A DNA stretch of 64,000 bases from Linepithema humile (GCF_040581485.1 NC_090129.1:30036764-30100763), one strand, 5' to 3'; counted from the first letter of the stretch, positions 40,214 to 52,400 are shown. Numbers and translations: made by a program. Notes: generated from the letters alone by a model not told the origin.

Positions 40214-40345
40214 AGAGAAAGAAAGAGCGCGAGCGAGAGAGAGAAAGAGAGAGAGAGAACGAGAGCGAGAGCGAGAGAGAGAAAGAGAGCAAGCGAGAAA
40301 GAGAGCGAAAGAGAAATGGCGAAACCGGAGAGAGGGAGAGAAAGA
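40214..40345 (+). repeat. GA/GAGC-rich tract
   Basis: Imperfect GAGAAAGAGAGCGAGA repeats of about 130 bp near the 3' side of RNF181. The apparent open frames here on both strands are composed only of this repeat. Confidence 0.85.
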
Positions 40346-40568
40346 GGAATAAAAGAATAAAACAAACGAACAAAATAAAAATCAGAAGTTTCTATACTTT
40401 TTACGGAGATTGTTATAGTCTAAGCGCACACTGATCAAGGCATTCGTCGCTCGGCAAAAGCATAATACAATTATTAATATAAAATTTATAACAGAAATAA
40501 AATAAATGAAGTTAATAAATATGTACACTGTATAATAAACATTATTTCCTATTAATAATTCACGTCTC

Positions 40569-40574
40569 TTTATT
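40569..40574 (-). terminator. Candidate poly(A) signal for RNF181
   Basis: TTTATT on the plus strand reads AATAAA on the minus strand, 300 nt downstream of the RNF181 stop. This is a motif match only. Confidence 0.3.
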
Positions 40575-40873
40575 TATCAATCTCCCAGTCGTCAATCGGA
40601 CATTACATAATATTATTTAATATACATACATATATATATAAAATATGCGTTCTATACACATGTTTTCCACATATCTTTCAATTACAAAATTATAATTTAC
40701 AGGTCTCATACAAATGCGTGTTGAATATATCAGTGTATCTGGCACTTTCTCTTTCCGACCATCAGTAATCCAAGCCGCTTGCTGACGACTGATATAATCA
40801 TTTTCAACATTGATAATCCCTAACTAACATAACAAGAAATAAAAGAATTTTTTGCTAGATCTCGATATATTTT

Positions 40874-41428
40874 TTAAGTAAACATGGAATTATGCAAAGA
40901 TGCCAAGTCCTTCTCCCTCTCCACCGCTCGTTTCTTTTCCTTCCTGTACATTTCGTAGTCCTCATCGTCCGTCGGCAATTCGTATCGGCAGAGAGGACAC
41001 GAGTTGGTCTGCAAATGCAAGGTTGCAATGATTAAAATGCACAATAAACATTTGTACATTCAATATCGTTCGTCTTGTCATTATTTTAAATTGTTTTTGC
41101 ATTACTTCGCAATTTGACATACTTTTTCCAACCACGGTAAAATACACTCTTGATGAAACGTGTGACCACAGGGCATCGACTTCGCTTTATCGCCCGTCTG
41201 AAATTCCTTCAGGCAAACCGGACACTGCTTGGTCTCATTGGAATCGATTTTAATTTCCGGCAAATTTTTCACCGCCTCCTTCGATGCCGGCGGTGGAAGT
41301 TTCTCATCCTGTCCGAGCATGTCCCACGTGCCGAAATCCCGCAGAAACCGCACCATTTGAATCATAAGATTCGGCGGTTCTCCATCATCCAGTGGCCTCC
41401 AGCCCATTTCTTCAAAATAACCAGCCAT
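40874..41428 (-). CDS. RNF181: RING-H2 E3 ubiquitin ligase, RNF181 type
   Basis: This is a complete two-exon gene. Exon 1 is 41123-41428 (102 codons) and exon 2 is 40874-41008 (44 codons plus TAA). The 114-bp intron has donor GTATGT and acceptor TTTGCAG. The 146-residue protein is close in length to mammalian RNF181 (about 153) and its fly homolog. The RING-H2 ligands are C69, C72, C87, H89, H92, C95, C106 and C109, in the pattern CPVC...MPCGHTFHQEC...CPLC, and the intron falls between C95 and C106. The N-terminus MAGYFEEMGWRPLDDGE and the acidic/basic tail after the RING fit RNF181. The family transfers ubiquitin from an E2 to substrates in the cytoplasm; the RING recruits the E2. The start is the first ATG of the frame and matches the family N-terminus. 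Confidence 0.93.
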
Positions 41429-42148
41429 AACGTCAAAGTCGCAGAAATATACGTCACGAATAAAACAGCAATATCACGGCGTCCGCTTTTATTGCAACGA
41501 ATAACTTCACTTTTATCTTCGGTATTCGCGATCAATCTTCATTCCACAGACATCTTGTTTATACTGCTGTGGAGTTATCACGTCATACACGATCTATCAA
41601 AAGCCTTGAGTCATACTGAAAGCGAATAATCGGTTTGGAGCAGAGAACAAGAAAATGTTAGAGGGTCTTCGCGTGGCTAAAGACCAAAGCGGAAACTCGA
41701 TGCAACTACGTTGAACATTTGATATCGTAATATTGATTAAACGTAAATATAAACGACTGCTTTGCATTTTAAATCGATGGCTGTTGATATGTGCAAAACT
41801 CTAAAAAAAGACCACTAATTACCGAAAAGAATATATATATTTTTTTCAGATTTACATAGTCTTGTGATGACCATAGTCTGATAAAGCAACTTGCAAGCAA
41901 GAACTTCATTGCTGCATCTGTCACGTGCATCACAAATCAGTTATTTGATATAAAAATTTTTTAATTAATTGTTATATTTATTATATTTTAATACAATTTT
42001 AATATAATTACATTAAATTTGTATAATACGTTCAGATATATTTTACAAACCGTATGCTGTTCCAAAGCAAACCTGTTTTATCATCGTCTACACCAACAGC
42101 TTGCCTGAGCATCTATCAGAAGTTTTACGTTCTGCGCAGCATAGTAAA
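41429..42148. other. Divergent intergenic region, RNF181 side
   Basis: This is the first part of the spacer between the divergent RNF181 and carboxypeptidase Q genes and should contain the RNF181 promoter and 5' UTR. It is AT-rich around 41820-42050. I see no clear TATA-initiator pair and no coding exon. Confidence 0.4.
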
Positions 42149-42301
42149 GCCGAGAGCACAAGCTTTTACATAAAGCATAACGCATAAGCATAAGGAAATT
42201 GATTGGTCTATATATAAGCATAAGCAAATGCATAAGGAAATGGACCAATCAATTTCCTTATGCTTATGCGTTATGCTTTATGCAAAAGTCTGTGCTCCGG
42301 C
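42149..42301. mobile_element. Foldback MITE-like palindrome
   Basis: The left arm (about 42149-42208) and right arm (about 42243-42301) are inverted copies over roughly 60 bp. They share the core CATAAGCATAAGGAAATTGA on one strand and its complement on the other, and outer ends GCCGAGAGCAC and GTGCTCCGGC. The central 35 bp carry a further imperfect ATAAGCATAAG repeat. There is no coding capacity. The form fits a miniature inverted-repeat element. I could not identify a clear target-site duplication. Confidence 0.7.
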
Positions 42302-42490
42302 CATAAGCTTCCGGCTTGGTGCGTGCTCGAGACCGCGGAGCCGTGGTTGTAATATTTCGCATCACTGTTCAGAACTCATCCAGCCATCCATGCATTAACA
42401 TCATTTTACTGCGCACCGCGGAATAATCTACAAACTATTCTGTTACAAGTGCGTGATTCTAACATACATATTGAGTATCTCATCACACAG
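42302..42490 (+). other. Probable 5' noncoding exon of the carboxypeptidase Q gene
   Basis: The segment ends CACACAG|GTAAGAATA, a strong donor at 42491. A matching acceptor (AACACACAG, ending at 43076) precedes the coding exon by 19 nt, giving a 586-bp intron in the 5' UTR. The upstream limit is not defined by the sequence; the start given here is simply the end of the foldback element. Confidence 0.35.
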
Positions 42491-43095
42491 GTAAGAATAT
42501 TTTATTCAAAATTATATGTATAATAACCGGAAGCAATAAAAATATTAATTATTACTGTATTAAATTAATATTTTTTTATTTTTTTATATTTTAATATTTA
42601 TTTTATAATTTATTGCGGAATTTTCAAGAAACTATCTTTTAATTTAGCAAATTAACAATTTGCATTTTTTTAAATACTAAATACAACTTATATTTTTATG
42701 TCAATATATGAACGCAAACAATATGAAGACAAATGATTATCGCAGTCATAAACGTCTTGATAGCAATTGATAGCGTATTGATAGCCATTAGCATTTTATT
42801 ATTACAAGGTGATTGCATAGTACTTGTAGAATATTGATTAATAAGAATATATGACGTTAAAATTACACACACCCATTCATCAATTACGATTCTTTTATAA
42901 ACATGAATCGATATTATTACGTATGTGTGTTATTGATAAGCGAGTGTATTTATGTTGTTTCCACAATTCTTTTTATATTTTACTGCGGAAATGTCACTCA
43001 TAATCAACGAATAAATATTATGATGCTTTTTAATTATAACATGTGATTAATTTTATTGCTGTATTAAAACACACAGGAACTCGTGTTCAGCGATA

Positions 43096-45190
43096 ATGTG
43101 GTACGCAGAGAAGAAACTTATCTGCGTTTTCCTGCTATGCGTTCGGCCGATAGTAATGACAAATTCAGTAGAAAATAAAACAGATACATGTCAATTGCCA
43201 AATGACTTAATCAAAGAGATAGACTCGTACGCGCCGACAATACAGCGAATAATCAACTTAGCTATACAAGGCTCTTACAAAGGCGTCACATGGCAAGATC
43301 TGGCGACTTTTGTTGACAAATTTGGTCCAAGGTTTACCGGTACCCAAGTTCTTGAAAACGCAATCGATTATGTGTTAAACAAATCGATTAGTTTAGGCTT
43401 AGAGAACGTTCATGGTGAAACAGTTACCGTACCGCGTTGGGTCAGGTATATATGCGTTAAAATAAAACATTAGAAAAATATACACAGACAACTCGATAAA
43501 TAAATTATATATAAATATATTATCATAATAATATAAAAATGACCAGAATGATGGTATTGAATTTTTAGAGGTTCGGAATCTGCGACTCTTTTACAACCAC
43601 GGCAACAAAATCTAGCGTTGTTAGGACTGGGTTACAGCGTTGGTACTCCGGAGGAAGGCATCACAGCTCACGCCGTTGTAGTGAATTCTTTTGCAGAGCT
43701 TAAAAAAAGGGCCAAAGAGGTATATTTAATAAATAAAGAGACAATAATGTGATGTACGACTTTACAGCAACAAGAAAAGGCTAGCAGAAAAAAGATTACA
43801 AAAATCAAAACGCGGGTATCGGGATGCAAGGAATTTTTATAAAGATAATATTTGATGCAACGATTTTACCCGTATAATCTTTGGATGTATTAGATTCCAG
43901 GAAAGATTGTTGTGTACAATCAACAATTTGTTTCGTATGGGGAAACCGTGGAATATAGAAGCGCCGGAGCAACGAGAGCGGCGGAATTGGGCGCCGTGGC
44001 CACGCTAATTAGATCGGTAACTCCATATTCATTGTACACTCCGCATACCGGTATGATGAGTTACGGGAAGAACGTGACCAAAATTCCAGCTGCCTGCATA
44101 ACTGCCGAAGACGCGAGTCTTCTCAAAAGAATGGAAGACCGAGGTAACGGACAAAAAAAATTTTTTTTTAAATTATATTCCAAATAGACATCTAATGTTG
44201 TTAATTTTGCAGGAGAATTGATAGTGATAAATCTGAAAATGCAAGCGCAAAACTATCCCGACACACAGTCGCGGAATGTCATAGCGGAAATCACCGGCAG
44301 TAATGCGTCTGAAAAGGTAGTTGTTGTTTCTGGACACATAGACAGTTGGGATGTTGGACAAGGCGCAATGGACGACGGAGGTGGCAGTTTTATATCTTGG
44401 AACGCGCTGAAGTTATTGAAACAACTTGACATTCGGGCGCGAAGAACAATCAGGTATTCCGAAATTTGTCAAAAATCAAATGTTGTAGATTAATAGTTAA
44501 ATCAATAATTTTCTCATACGAATACAAGTACTCATTGTGTAATGGATTGTACTTTGACAGAATGATAATGTGGACCGCCGAAGAAATGGGCATCGTCGGA
44601 GCTCGTAAATATATACAAAACCACACGGCGGAGAACGACAATCTGCAATTCGTGATGGAATCCGATTTGGGCACATTCGAGCCCGAAGGTCTTGAATTCA
44701 CTGGAAACGAATTCGTTCAGTGTATACTCGAGAGAATAATGCGGTTAGTCTCATAAATTATACTTTCACATTCCCTCGTCCGTCCGTTCCTTTGTTGCCT
44801 TCGTTCCTGCAATCTAAATTTTTGACTCGAATAAATCTTCGAATTAACATCCTTATTTTCTTCAAAATTTTTAAAAACACTGATTATTTTTCATAAAAAA
44901 ATTTTTGCATGTTTTTTAGTTTGTTAGCGCCGTTAGGTGACATGAAACTGAGAAATCCCTGCCAAGGACCTGACATAGAAAGCTGGGTGAACGCTGGCGT
45001 ACCAGGCGGAAGTCTTTGGACGCGTAACAAGAAATATTTTTATTATCATCACACGAACGCGGACACCATGCTGGTGGAAAATCCGAAAGCTCTGGACATG
45101 AACACAGCCCTATTTGCAGCTGTGTCGTACGTTCTAGCAGACATCAGTGTCGATCTGCCTCGACACAATCTGACGAATCATATACCTTAA
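43096..45190 (+). CDS. CPQ: Carboxypeptidase Q-like M28 metallopeptidase
   Basis: This is a complete gene. Exons are 43096-43445, 43569-43719, 43894-44143, 44213-44453, 44561-44743 and 44920-45190, giving 481 residues (human CPQ has 472). The N-terminus has a hydrophobic signal-like stretch (LICVFLLCVRPIV), fitting secretion or lysosomal targeting. The di-zinc M28 site is intact: H292 in GHIDSWDVGQGAMDDGGG, D304, the catalytic E338 followed by E339 in TAEE, D366 in ESDLGT and H436 in YHHTNADT. All are offset by two from my recollection of the human residues. The enzyme class removes unsubstituted N-terminal residues from dipeptides, mainly outside cells or in lysosomes. Phases agree at all five junctions. 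The fifth intron uses a slightly weak donor (GTTAGT). The start chosen is the first ATG before the signal-like segment. Confidence 0.94.
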
Positions 45191-45194
45191 TAAA
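45189..45194 (+). terminator. AATAAA overlapping the CPQ stop codon
   Basis: The stop codon TAA (45188-45190) is immediately followed by TAAA, creating AATAAA at 45189-45194. If used, the CPQ 3' UTR would be only about 20 nt. Another AATAAA lies near 45584. Confidence 0.3.
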
Positions 45195-45826
45195 ATCAGC
45201 TTGATGTGATACATGATACATGCAAAATATAATGACCGCGTGTTTATAGACCGTCTTTATTTCAAATGTGTCTGTATATACAATCGCAGCATATAAACCA
45301 TTAGGCCTACTGTAATACCTAGTCTAAACTCTTTAAAAGCATCATAGAAATGCACGTGATCATACGAACAAGATTTCACAAATCGTGTTCGATGTGATCT
45401 CCCCGTTTAACTCTCTTCCTCTCATTGCGACGATTTTATTTAAAAAATTATCTATTCAAAATGTGCTATTATCAACTACCTCGCAAAAATTCTAAAATTA
45501 GTAGAACATGTGTGTGTGTCCTACGAAGTTTCTCACTATTGGGACATATATGCCGCACCATTCACAATTTGCAATAAAGCGAAATAAATAAATTATATTA
45601 GTATAAAAACATTGCTTTTGATCGCCGAATCACAACGGGACATATACGTCCCATTAGTCGCGAAAGGGTCGAAAGATGACGGAAATGAAAGTGACCTTGT
45701 AATCCTCCACGAAAATTAATTCCGATATTTAAAGGTTATTCCGAGTATTACCGTAAGGCTCTTGATCCTCATTGATCCTATTAAATTATCAGTCTCAATC
45801 AAGTAAATGTCAAAGAGTCTCGTGCT
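45191..45826. other. Convergent 3' spacer between CPQ and unc80
   Basis: The 636 bp between the two stop codons must hold both 3' UTRs. Minus-strand AATAAA motifs (TTTATT on plus) occur at 45435-45440 and 45256-45261; plus-strand candidates are at 45189 and near 45584. The spread of signals suggests that the two transcripts may overlap tail to tail. I see no coding exon. Confidence 0.5.
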
Positions 45827-46447
45827 TCATATTAACGTATCTTCGTCCTGATTCGGAATGACCATCAGCAGGGAATGCTGAGAGGTCGTTCTCTGGCTCG
45901 AAGTTAATAAGGCGGTTTTCTCGCCTCCGCTGCCGTTGATCGAACAATCCGGAGAGCTGCCGTCGAAGGCTATGTAATTGGTCGTCGTGCTGCTCGTGGA
46001 TGGCATGTCGTTGAGATCCGGCGACGCCAGCGGCGGTGCGTGTGCCGAGCGCGCGTTGGCACCGTCCAAGGACACGAGCTGCATGCTGTACGACTCACGG
46101 TATCCTGAGGTGCTGGATGTGTCCTCGTCCCAGGACACGTCCGACGCCTGAGGATACAGATGGTGATGGTGGTGGTGACAGTGATGGTGTTGGTACGCCG
46201 CTCCGTGAAATTGCTGCTGGTCGGCAGCTGACATCGCAGCGGAGCTTTTCGGATCTCCGTCGGATTTGCGAAGAGACAGGCTGCGTCTGGAACGAATGGA
46301 CGAGGAGTCGGATGGGATGTTCGATAACGACGGTTCCACCGCGATCGCCGATGACGTCTGCATCCCTGATTTTGGCTGACTCGTCGTTTCCTCCGGAAGA
46401 ACTGACTGTTCCGCAGAGCCTGACTGTTCCGGCTTAATTTGAGTCAT
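45827..46447 (-). CDS. unc80: unc80 terminal exon with His-rich tract and stop
   Basis: This 206-codon exon plus TGA begins MTQIKPEQSGSAEQS immediately after acceptor TTCTAG. It is rich in Ser, Thr and Gln, contains HHHCHHHHHHLYP (near 46146-46190), and ends LLMVIPNQDEDTLI. The final EKTALLTSS matches the ETSSLLQ/NPLLSS style of vertebrate UNC80 C-termini. The leading Met is internal, because an in-frame exon precedes it. Confidence 0.85.
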   Translation of the reverse strand: MTQIKPEQSGSAEQSVLPEETTSQPKSGMQTSSAIAVEPSLSNIPSDSSSIRSRRSLSLRKSDGDPKSSAAMSAADQQQFHGAAYQHHHCHHHHHHLYPQASDVSWDEDTSSTSGYRESYSMQLVSLDGANARSAHAPPLASPDLNDMPSTSSTTTNYIAFDGSSPDCSINGSGGEKTALLTSSQRTTSQHSLLMVIPNQDEDTLI

Positions 46448-49400
46448 CTAGAAGATAGTATTTTTGTACATTAGTGCGGATAGATTTCAAGTTTAACACT
46501 TCACATAATTGTAAGTCCAAGCATTTTCGATCTTGTGATCTTCTTTCGATGTATCCAATTTTTACTTACGCGTATATCGCAAGCGCTCTTTTTTTAAAGT
46601 AAAATCGATATCAACAAAATTTGAAGTTACAAAAGATTGATGGATCATAAATAATGAAATAAATGTTACAGCTGAAAATAAAAACGTTATCCTAATAAAT
46701 CGAGGAGCTATATGCAAGATTGAGAAACTCTGCAACGTAATAATAAGATATATTAATAAGAAGACAATATTATGTCGATGTACATTTGTCTACTGAGAAT
46801 TCTATTCTAGTTTGAAATGCTGCAAATATTGCAACTTGAGATCGGAGACGCTAATACATAAATTTTGTCACCTCAATATGACTCTTTCGACTTCTTCTTA
46901 AACGGAAAGTCTTCTTGCTTTGACCCATAGAACGTTGTAAGCGAGGCCTGTCGGTGCGTAAGTCTCCGGAACTGTCTTCGGTTGGACTGCTCGGACTTAG
47001 CTGGCTGGTCACCGTCTCTCCTGGCGGGACAGTCGACGATCATGTCGCGTCTACCGTCTCATTCATGGATTCTACTCTACGGTCCATCTACTCATGCTCC
47101 TCTTTCAGAGTGTATACAGTTCGAGATTGTTTTCGAAGCGCGCAGGAAGTATTTTACACCCGCGTCCTGTGCTCGATGGAACATGGCACTACATCTAGTA
47201 TAAACATAAGCTCTTACTTCAAAATTATAAATACAGAGTAATAATTAGGATATCATTGAGACTATGCGGCTGTTATTTGGAAAACAAGTGCATACGATTG
47301 AAAAAATCAAATAATTTGCAGTGAAAGAAATGTCATTTTTCTTAGCATGCAATATAAAAATTATATAAAATAATTTAATTAAAAATTTTATATTTTAAGA
47401 AAAATATAAAAATGATACTGGAGATAAAATGCATAATAAAGAATATCTTTAAAATATTACTTTCTGAAATTAAAGAAAGCGCGCTCGAAACGCTTTTTAA
47501 AACGAGATAAAACGTTTCTTGATATTTTTATATCTTTTAGATAAATTAATTAAATAATCAGTGCGAGATTTTTTTATTATCTTTTATTTTTCAAAATAAT
47601 ATTTGTTTCTTTGATGTAATGTTAGAAAAAAATGTAAATTTTTTTTATTAAAAATTAAAATTTATATAATTTTTGTGCTTTAATAAAAATAACAGACTTG
47701 TCGTACGCAAAACTGTTTGATGTTTTCAATTCTACGCACTCATTTCTATGTGACAGCCAAATAATTCCAGTAACATCTTAATTGTCACTCTGCATACGCT
47801 ACTTTTGAATCCGAAGATTCTTAGACGTGTGATTCTCAATAATACAAATCATGTACAAAATTATATATAAAGTGCTTTTCTTCAACAACCGAGAGATAAT
47901 CTAATCATAACTCTGAAAAGATGTATATACAATATATACAGCTTGATATTTTGCATTTAAATTTGCGAGAAATATCTTCATGCCCGCGTAAATGCACGGA
48001 TAAATATTAGAAAATTAGGTATATCATTTAGAAATTATTAATATACAGAGTATCTCATTGTAAAGAGTGATGTGAGACATTCTGTACACACAACATGCTA
48101 TTTTACATGTAAGTTGCATGTGAAAGTTCGGAGCATATCGATATTGCTATACGTTACGCGTACTTATTGCGTGCATGCAAGATTGTATTTATCAAAAAAA
48201 AATTATGAAGCAAACTTTTTTTATCCTCACACAATGAAAGCGATAGTGTGAGAACATTGCAAGGCGGTAAAAATTAATTATCTATACGATTACATATATA
48301 TATATATATATATATGTGTGTGTTACATGTGTCCGCGCGTTATATAACGACGAACAGAGAGACTTATACAAGAACAATTGCATAAGAAGCGTAAAGCAGT
48401 TTCTTGCAAACTCATAGAATTATTTAATTGTGGAAAGAAATAGAAATAGAGTTTTCTTTTTAGATCATTCCAAACATATTAATAAATCCCTATGTTCTAC
48501 AAAAAATATTAAACAATAGGAATGATAGTATTGATTAATGTGAGCATATGTAGTAATCAGGTGTATATTTAGGCACGATAAACGCTAATGTTATTATTTA
48601 TTAGATAAAATGTGTATAATCTATTTTTATTGTATCTCTTTGACCTACTTAAATTTAATTGTAGTTTGAAAATTTAATAAAAAATTATATATTATTACAA
48701 TTTTATTTCATGCACAGCAGTTCAGCTATCTTTATTACGGAATGTCTAAACTACAAACTTCAATTTCTATTTATTTTAATTTCTATATAAAAATCTGTTT
48801 GATTTTCTAATATATTAGTCAAAAATTATTGTTGTGCAATTTGTGGAGATACGAAATAAATGAGCAATGCAAATAAGATACATAATGAGATAAAAAAATG
48901 TTGTCTACAATCTTGCATTTTCCTTAAATTCTTATCCGACATTAATAAAAAAATATATTATGTTTGTACAATATATATATATTGGCAATTACCAATTGAC
49001 TGCAAAAAATAGATAAATTAAAAGAAGTCATTAGAAATTTATTCAGCAAAAATTATAAAATTCCGACTCTCGTATCTCAAGACAAATATTACATCAGAAT
49101 GTTTTCAATTTCTGAAATAAGAAACGAAGAACTCAATCTCTGGAGCAAATTTCAGCAAATTTCTTTAATTCATCTATTTTGGCAGTAATATTTATATTTA
49201 AATACTATACCGCTATATTATGGTTGAAGGAGGGAAATGGGGGTCTTCCGAATAAGGATATGTCAATAAGTATATCGAGTGTATAAGCTAAAGCAGGGGG
49301 ATCGGGGATTTACCTGATGAGTTTCTAAACTCTACGGAAGAGACAAAGCGCAGCTTTGGCGCCTTATGGTGAGGTAAGAGAGGATGAAGCTTAACATGGT

Positions 49401-52400
49401 TACGTTCATCGCTAGTAGAAGATGGTTGGAATCTATCTGAAACATGCCACATCGAACGTCTAGTATGAGGGGAAGGATAACAAGTAAGACAGACCACACC
49501 GCGATATAGTAATCACGTCGATATGTTGCTCACGAACGTACATCGTGTCGATGTTGCGCACTTTGAGCCAGAGTTCTCGAAAACATCGATCAATTGTGGT
49601 GTATATGATTTTTTATTGTGGTAAACATGATATGCGATCAAGAGTGTAATGCCTTAACGATTCTGTCGTTTTCAGTTTAAAAACGAAGCGAGTTGATTTT
49701 GAAATTCTAGTTTGAAAAACTCATGAGTGATTCAGCGGGACCTCATGAGGAATGTTCATTTTCTCGATGTATTTTGAAATTATATGTCGCATGATCCCGG
49801 AGATAATGTTATGATGTTACCGCTGTAAATGTAATTTGGCTAAAAGAATCACAAGTAGTAATTGATTGACATATACACGACGTAGTTACGTGGATTTCTC
49901 TAAATATCTGTACGATGTTGCTTCGATCAGAGAAATGTATTAAGTATATTTGTGTACATCATGTTACAAAGAGCGATTGCCACAGCAAGCAACAATGAGA
50001 CAACAAATTTCAACATGTAAGAGATTTCTGCATGAATCTGTCAACATTAAAATTGTATCTTTGCGCTATGAACGCTGAGACGCAAACTGTTGAAACAGAG
50101 TATGTATCAGAATTGTCGATCGATGTTGCTGTCGTGCTAAAACGATCAATGACAGTTAATTCTCGTGCTCGCGAGTACAGAGAGAAAGCGATAGAACATC
50201 GAAGCAACTACGTAATAGAAAGTGGCTACGCAACGATCAGTAGGATTACCAACTGTTGGACATTACCATTGTCTAAATACTGCTATGTAGTAAGTTCCTT
50301 ATGATTCTGCGTACAAAATGTGATATAGAGGAGACGATAATAAATATCAGTGTTCTAAGAGAAAACACCGTGAAATGAGATTGCGGCTTCTACGATTCTT
50401 TCGAAGAAGCTCATCACATTATTTATTACGGTAATTTCGCTGCGATCTTTTCTTTAATTTTGTGTCATATGACATCAAAATTGATTGATTTTGAGTCATT
50501 ATTTTATCAATCTCGTTTCACAGTAAAAGTGAATTGAGGAGGCAACAAGAAGTAGACGAAGACCGAGGTGGGCGACGGAAGAAATAGGAAGAGAGCGATC
50601 GAGGTATGATCAAAATTACGAAAAAAGTGATAAGCGTGAGAGGGGCACACAACCAGCAGGATATATATCATAGATCGTGTCAGAATTGATTGAGTTGTAG
50701 AATTCGGTCCGCTTACCTCCGTTCCCTAGCTAGCAATGGAAGCAACGTAATGATCAATGTGTCAATCATACCGGCGAGTGGGAGAGAGAGAGAAAAAGAG
50801 AGAAGCGCGAACGATTTATGCCTTAAAGCGACGCTTTAAATGATATGCGATCAATCGAGGAATCTTTTTCCCGCGCGGGGAATGGCGTCGCTTATACTGT
50901 TCGTGACGAGAATTCTCGTTCGCAAACGAAGGGAGAAAACTCTTCAAGTTGCAAGCCTCGCTGTAAAGGGGAATGTAATGAAGACGATGCGATCGTTGTG
51001 CAAAACGCGCGAGAACTGCGATCGTGAAGGAAGAAGAGAATCGTCATTGTCGAGAAAGAGAGAAAAAGAGAGAAAAAAAGAAAACGAGAGACTATTGGCA
51101 GTGGTCCATAGACAATGGCTCGATCCAACTGTGGTAGCGGTCAGCGATTTCGTACTGACTGCGCGTACGACAGTAATGAAACATATGCGAGAGGCTTGCA
51201 GTCGCATCGATCGTAATCGACAAGTTCGGGACCCTCTTTATAGGATTCTCGAAAAAGATGGAATACCTGTCGACGTCGGCGGCGGCTGCGACGGCTGCTC
51301 GATGCAGGTCTCGGCGCTCGTTTCGCGCAGGGTGGACGACGTCACGCTGGTGCTCGAGACAGATCCTGAAATTCAGAAATGTCCTAGTACCATCGATATT
51401 ACCGCGTTTGCGGGGAAGAAGTGGCAGGAATGTGCTCTCATGTAATGCGCATGAAATAGATATTAATGAAGAAAGCGAAGTAAGTTAATGAAAGCAAAAA
51501 GAAAAATGTCTCATGTTTGTTAATGCGTACGTTGAATGTTTCAGTTCGACTTATTTTTATGTTTTCACCGAACTGCTTGCTGCAACAGATATTACAATAG
51601 CCGCTCTTTTTTTTTTTTTTTACAATAAAAGAGAAAAAAGTGAAGAGTGTAGTACCACCAATGTGAGTACCGTTCGGCGGTGCTGTTACTTGACTGGGCA
51701 GCGTTGATTTAACAGTACTACTCGAGTTGGATTGATGAGTCGAATGAGGCTGTGATTGAGGTGCTGTGGAATGAGACACCGGAGTCTCAGCGGGCGTACG
51801 ATTTGCGTGTGCTCTGGATCCCAGATCGCCGGTCAGAAGATCCATCAGCAAAGACGGCCTTTGCGTGCGTGGTTGACTCTCGGATATCGGATGCATATCT
51901 ACCACGCTTCTCTTAGGTTCCGGTTGCATTTCGTCTGTATATTAAAATTGCAAAAAAAAAAAATTAATCAGAAAACATTCAATTAAGATAAACCATCTCA
52001 ATCAGTTTTAATTTTGACCATAAAATAATTTTGAATGAATACAATAATAAAAAAATTAATTATTTCTTTGTTTAAATACAATTGTTGACTAAGTTATTTC
52101 GCACTGCGTTCGAGATGCTCACCGAATCTTCGGTCTTCGATCTCCTCCTTCAGATTCTTCAGCTCATGAATGAGATCCATCAGCAGCGCGCCTCGAGATT
52201 TCGGCACGGTAATGCTTCGCCCGCTGATCTTTTCGCGTATGATCGTATGCATGTTTCGTTCGTGCTCGGATATCGGCGCCTGCCCGATTTTATGAACGAT
52301 AAACGGTAGCATCTGAATGTACAAGGCCGTGCGGTGCGTCACTACGAATTCTATGAAATTCCAGAGATATATGGAAGCTTCGTTGCGCTTGTTTAGAAGA

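Larger units (their letters stand above)
21365..40873 (+). other. 19.5 kb without convincing coding exons; possible very long 3' UTR plus intergenic DNA
   Basis: Between the CELF stop and the RNF181-like stop I found no open frame that resembles a known family. The longer frames (for example 26239-26847 minus and 36659-37189 minus) translate to low-complexity repeats such as Ser-Leu or Arg-Glu runs from GA/CT microsatellites. Repeats include CGG, AT, GA, AC and ATT tracts and a 26-base A run. Several AATAAA motifs occur on the plus strand (for example near 23710, 27113 and 40532). Insect Bruno/CELF transcripts can have long 3' UTRs, so part of this stretch may be bru3-like mRNA, but the sequence alone does not fix the end. 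Confidence 0.5.

Noticed and set aside
50840..51445. Plus-strand open frame of 201 codons
   Set aside because: It is antisense to the frame-consistent unc80 exons at 50898-51015 and 51267-51365. It is rich in Arg/Glu from a GA-rich segment and resembles no family. I treat it as a shadow.
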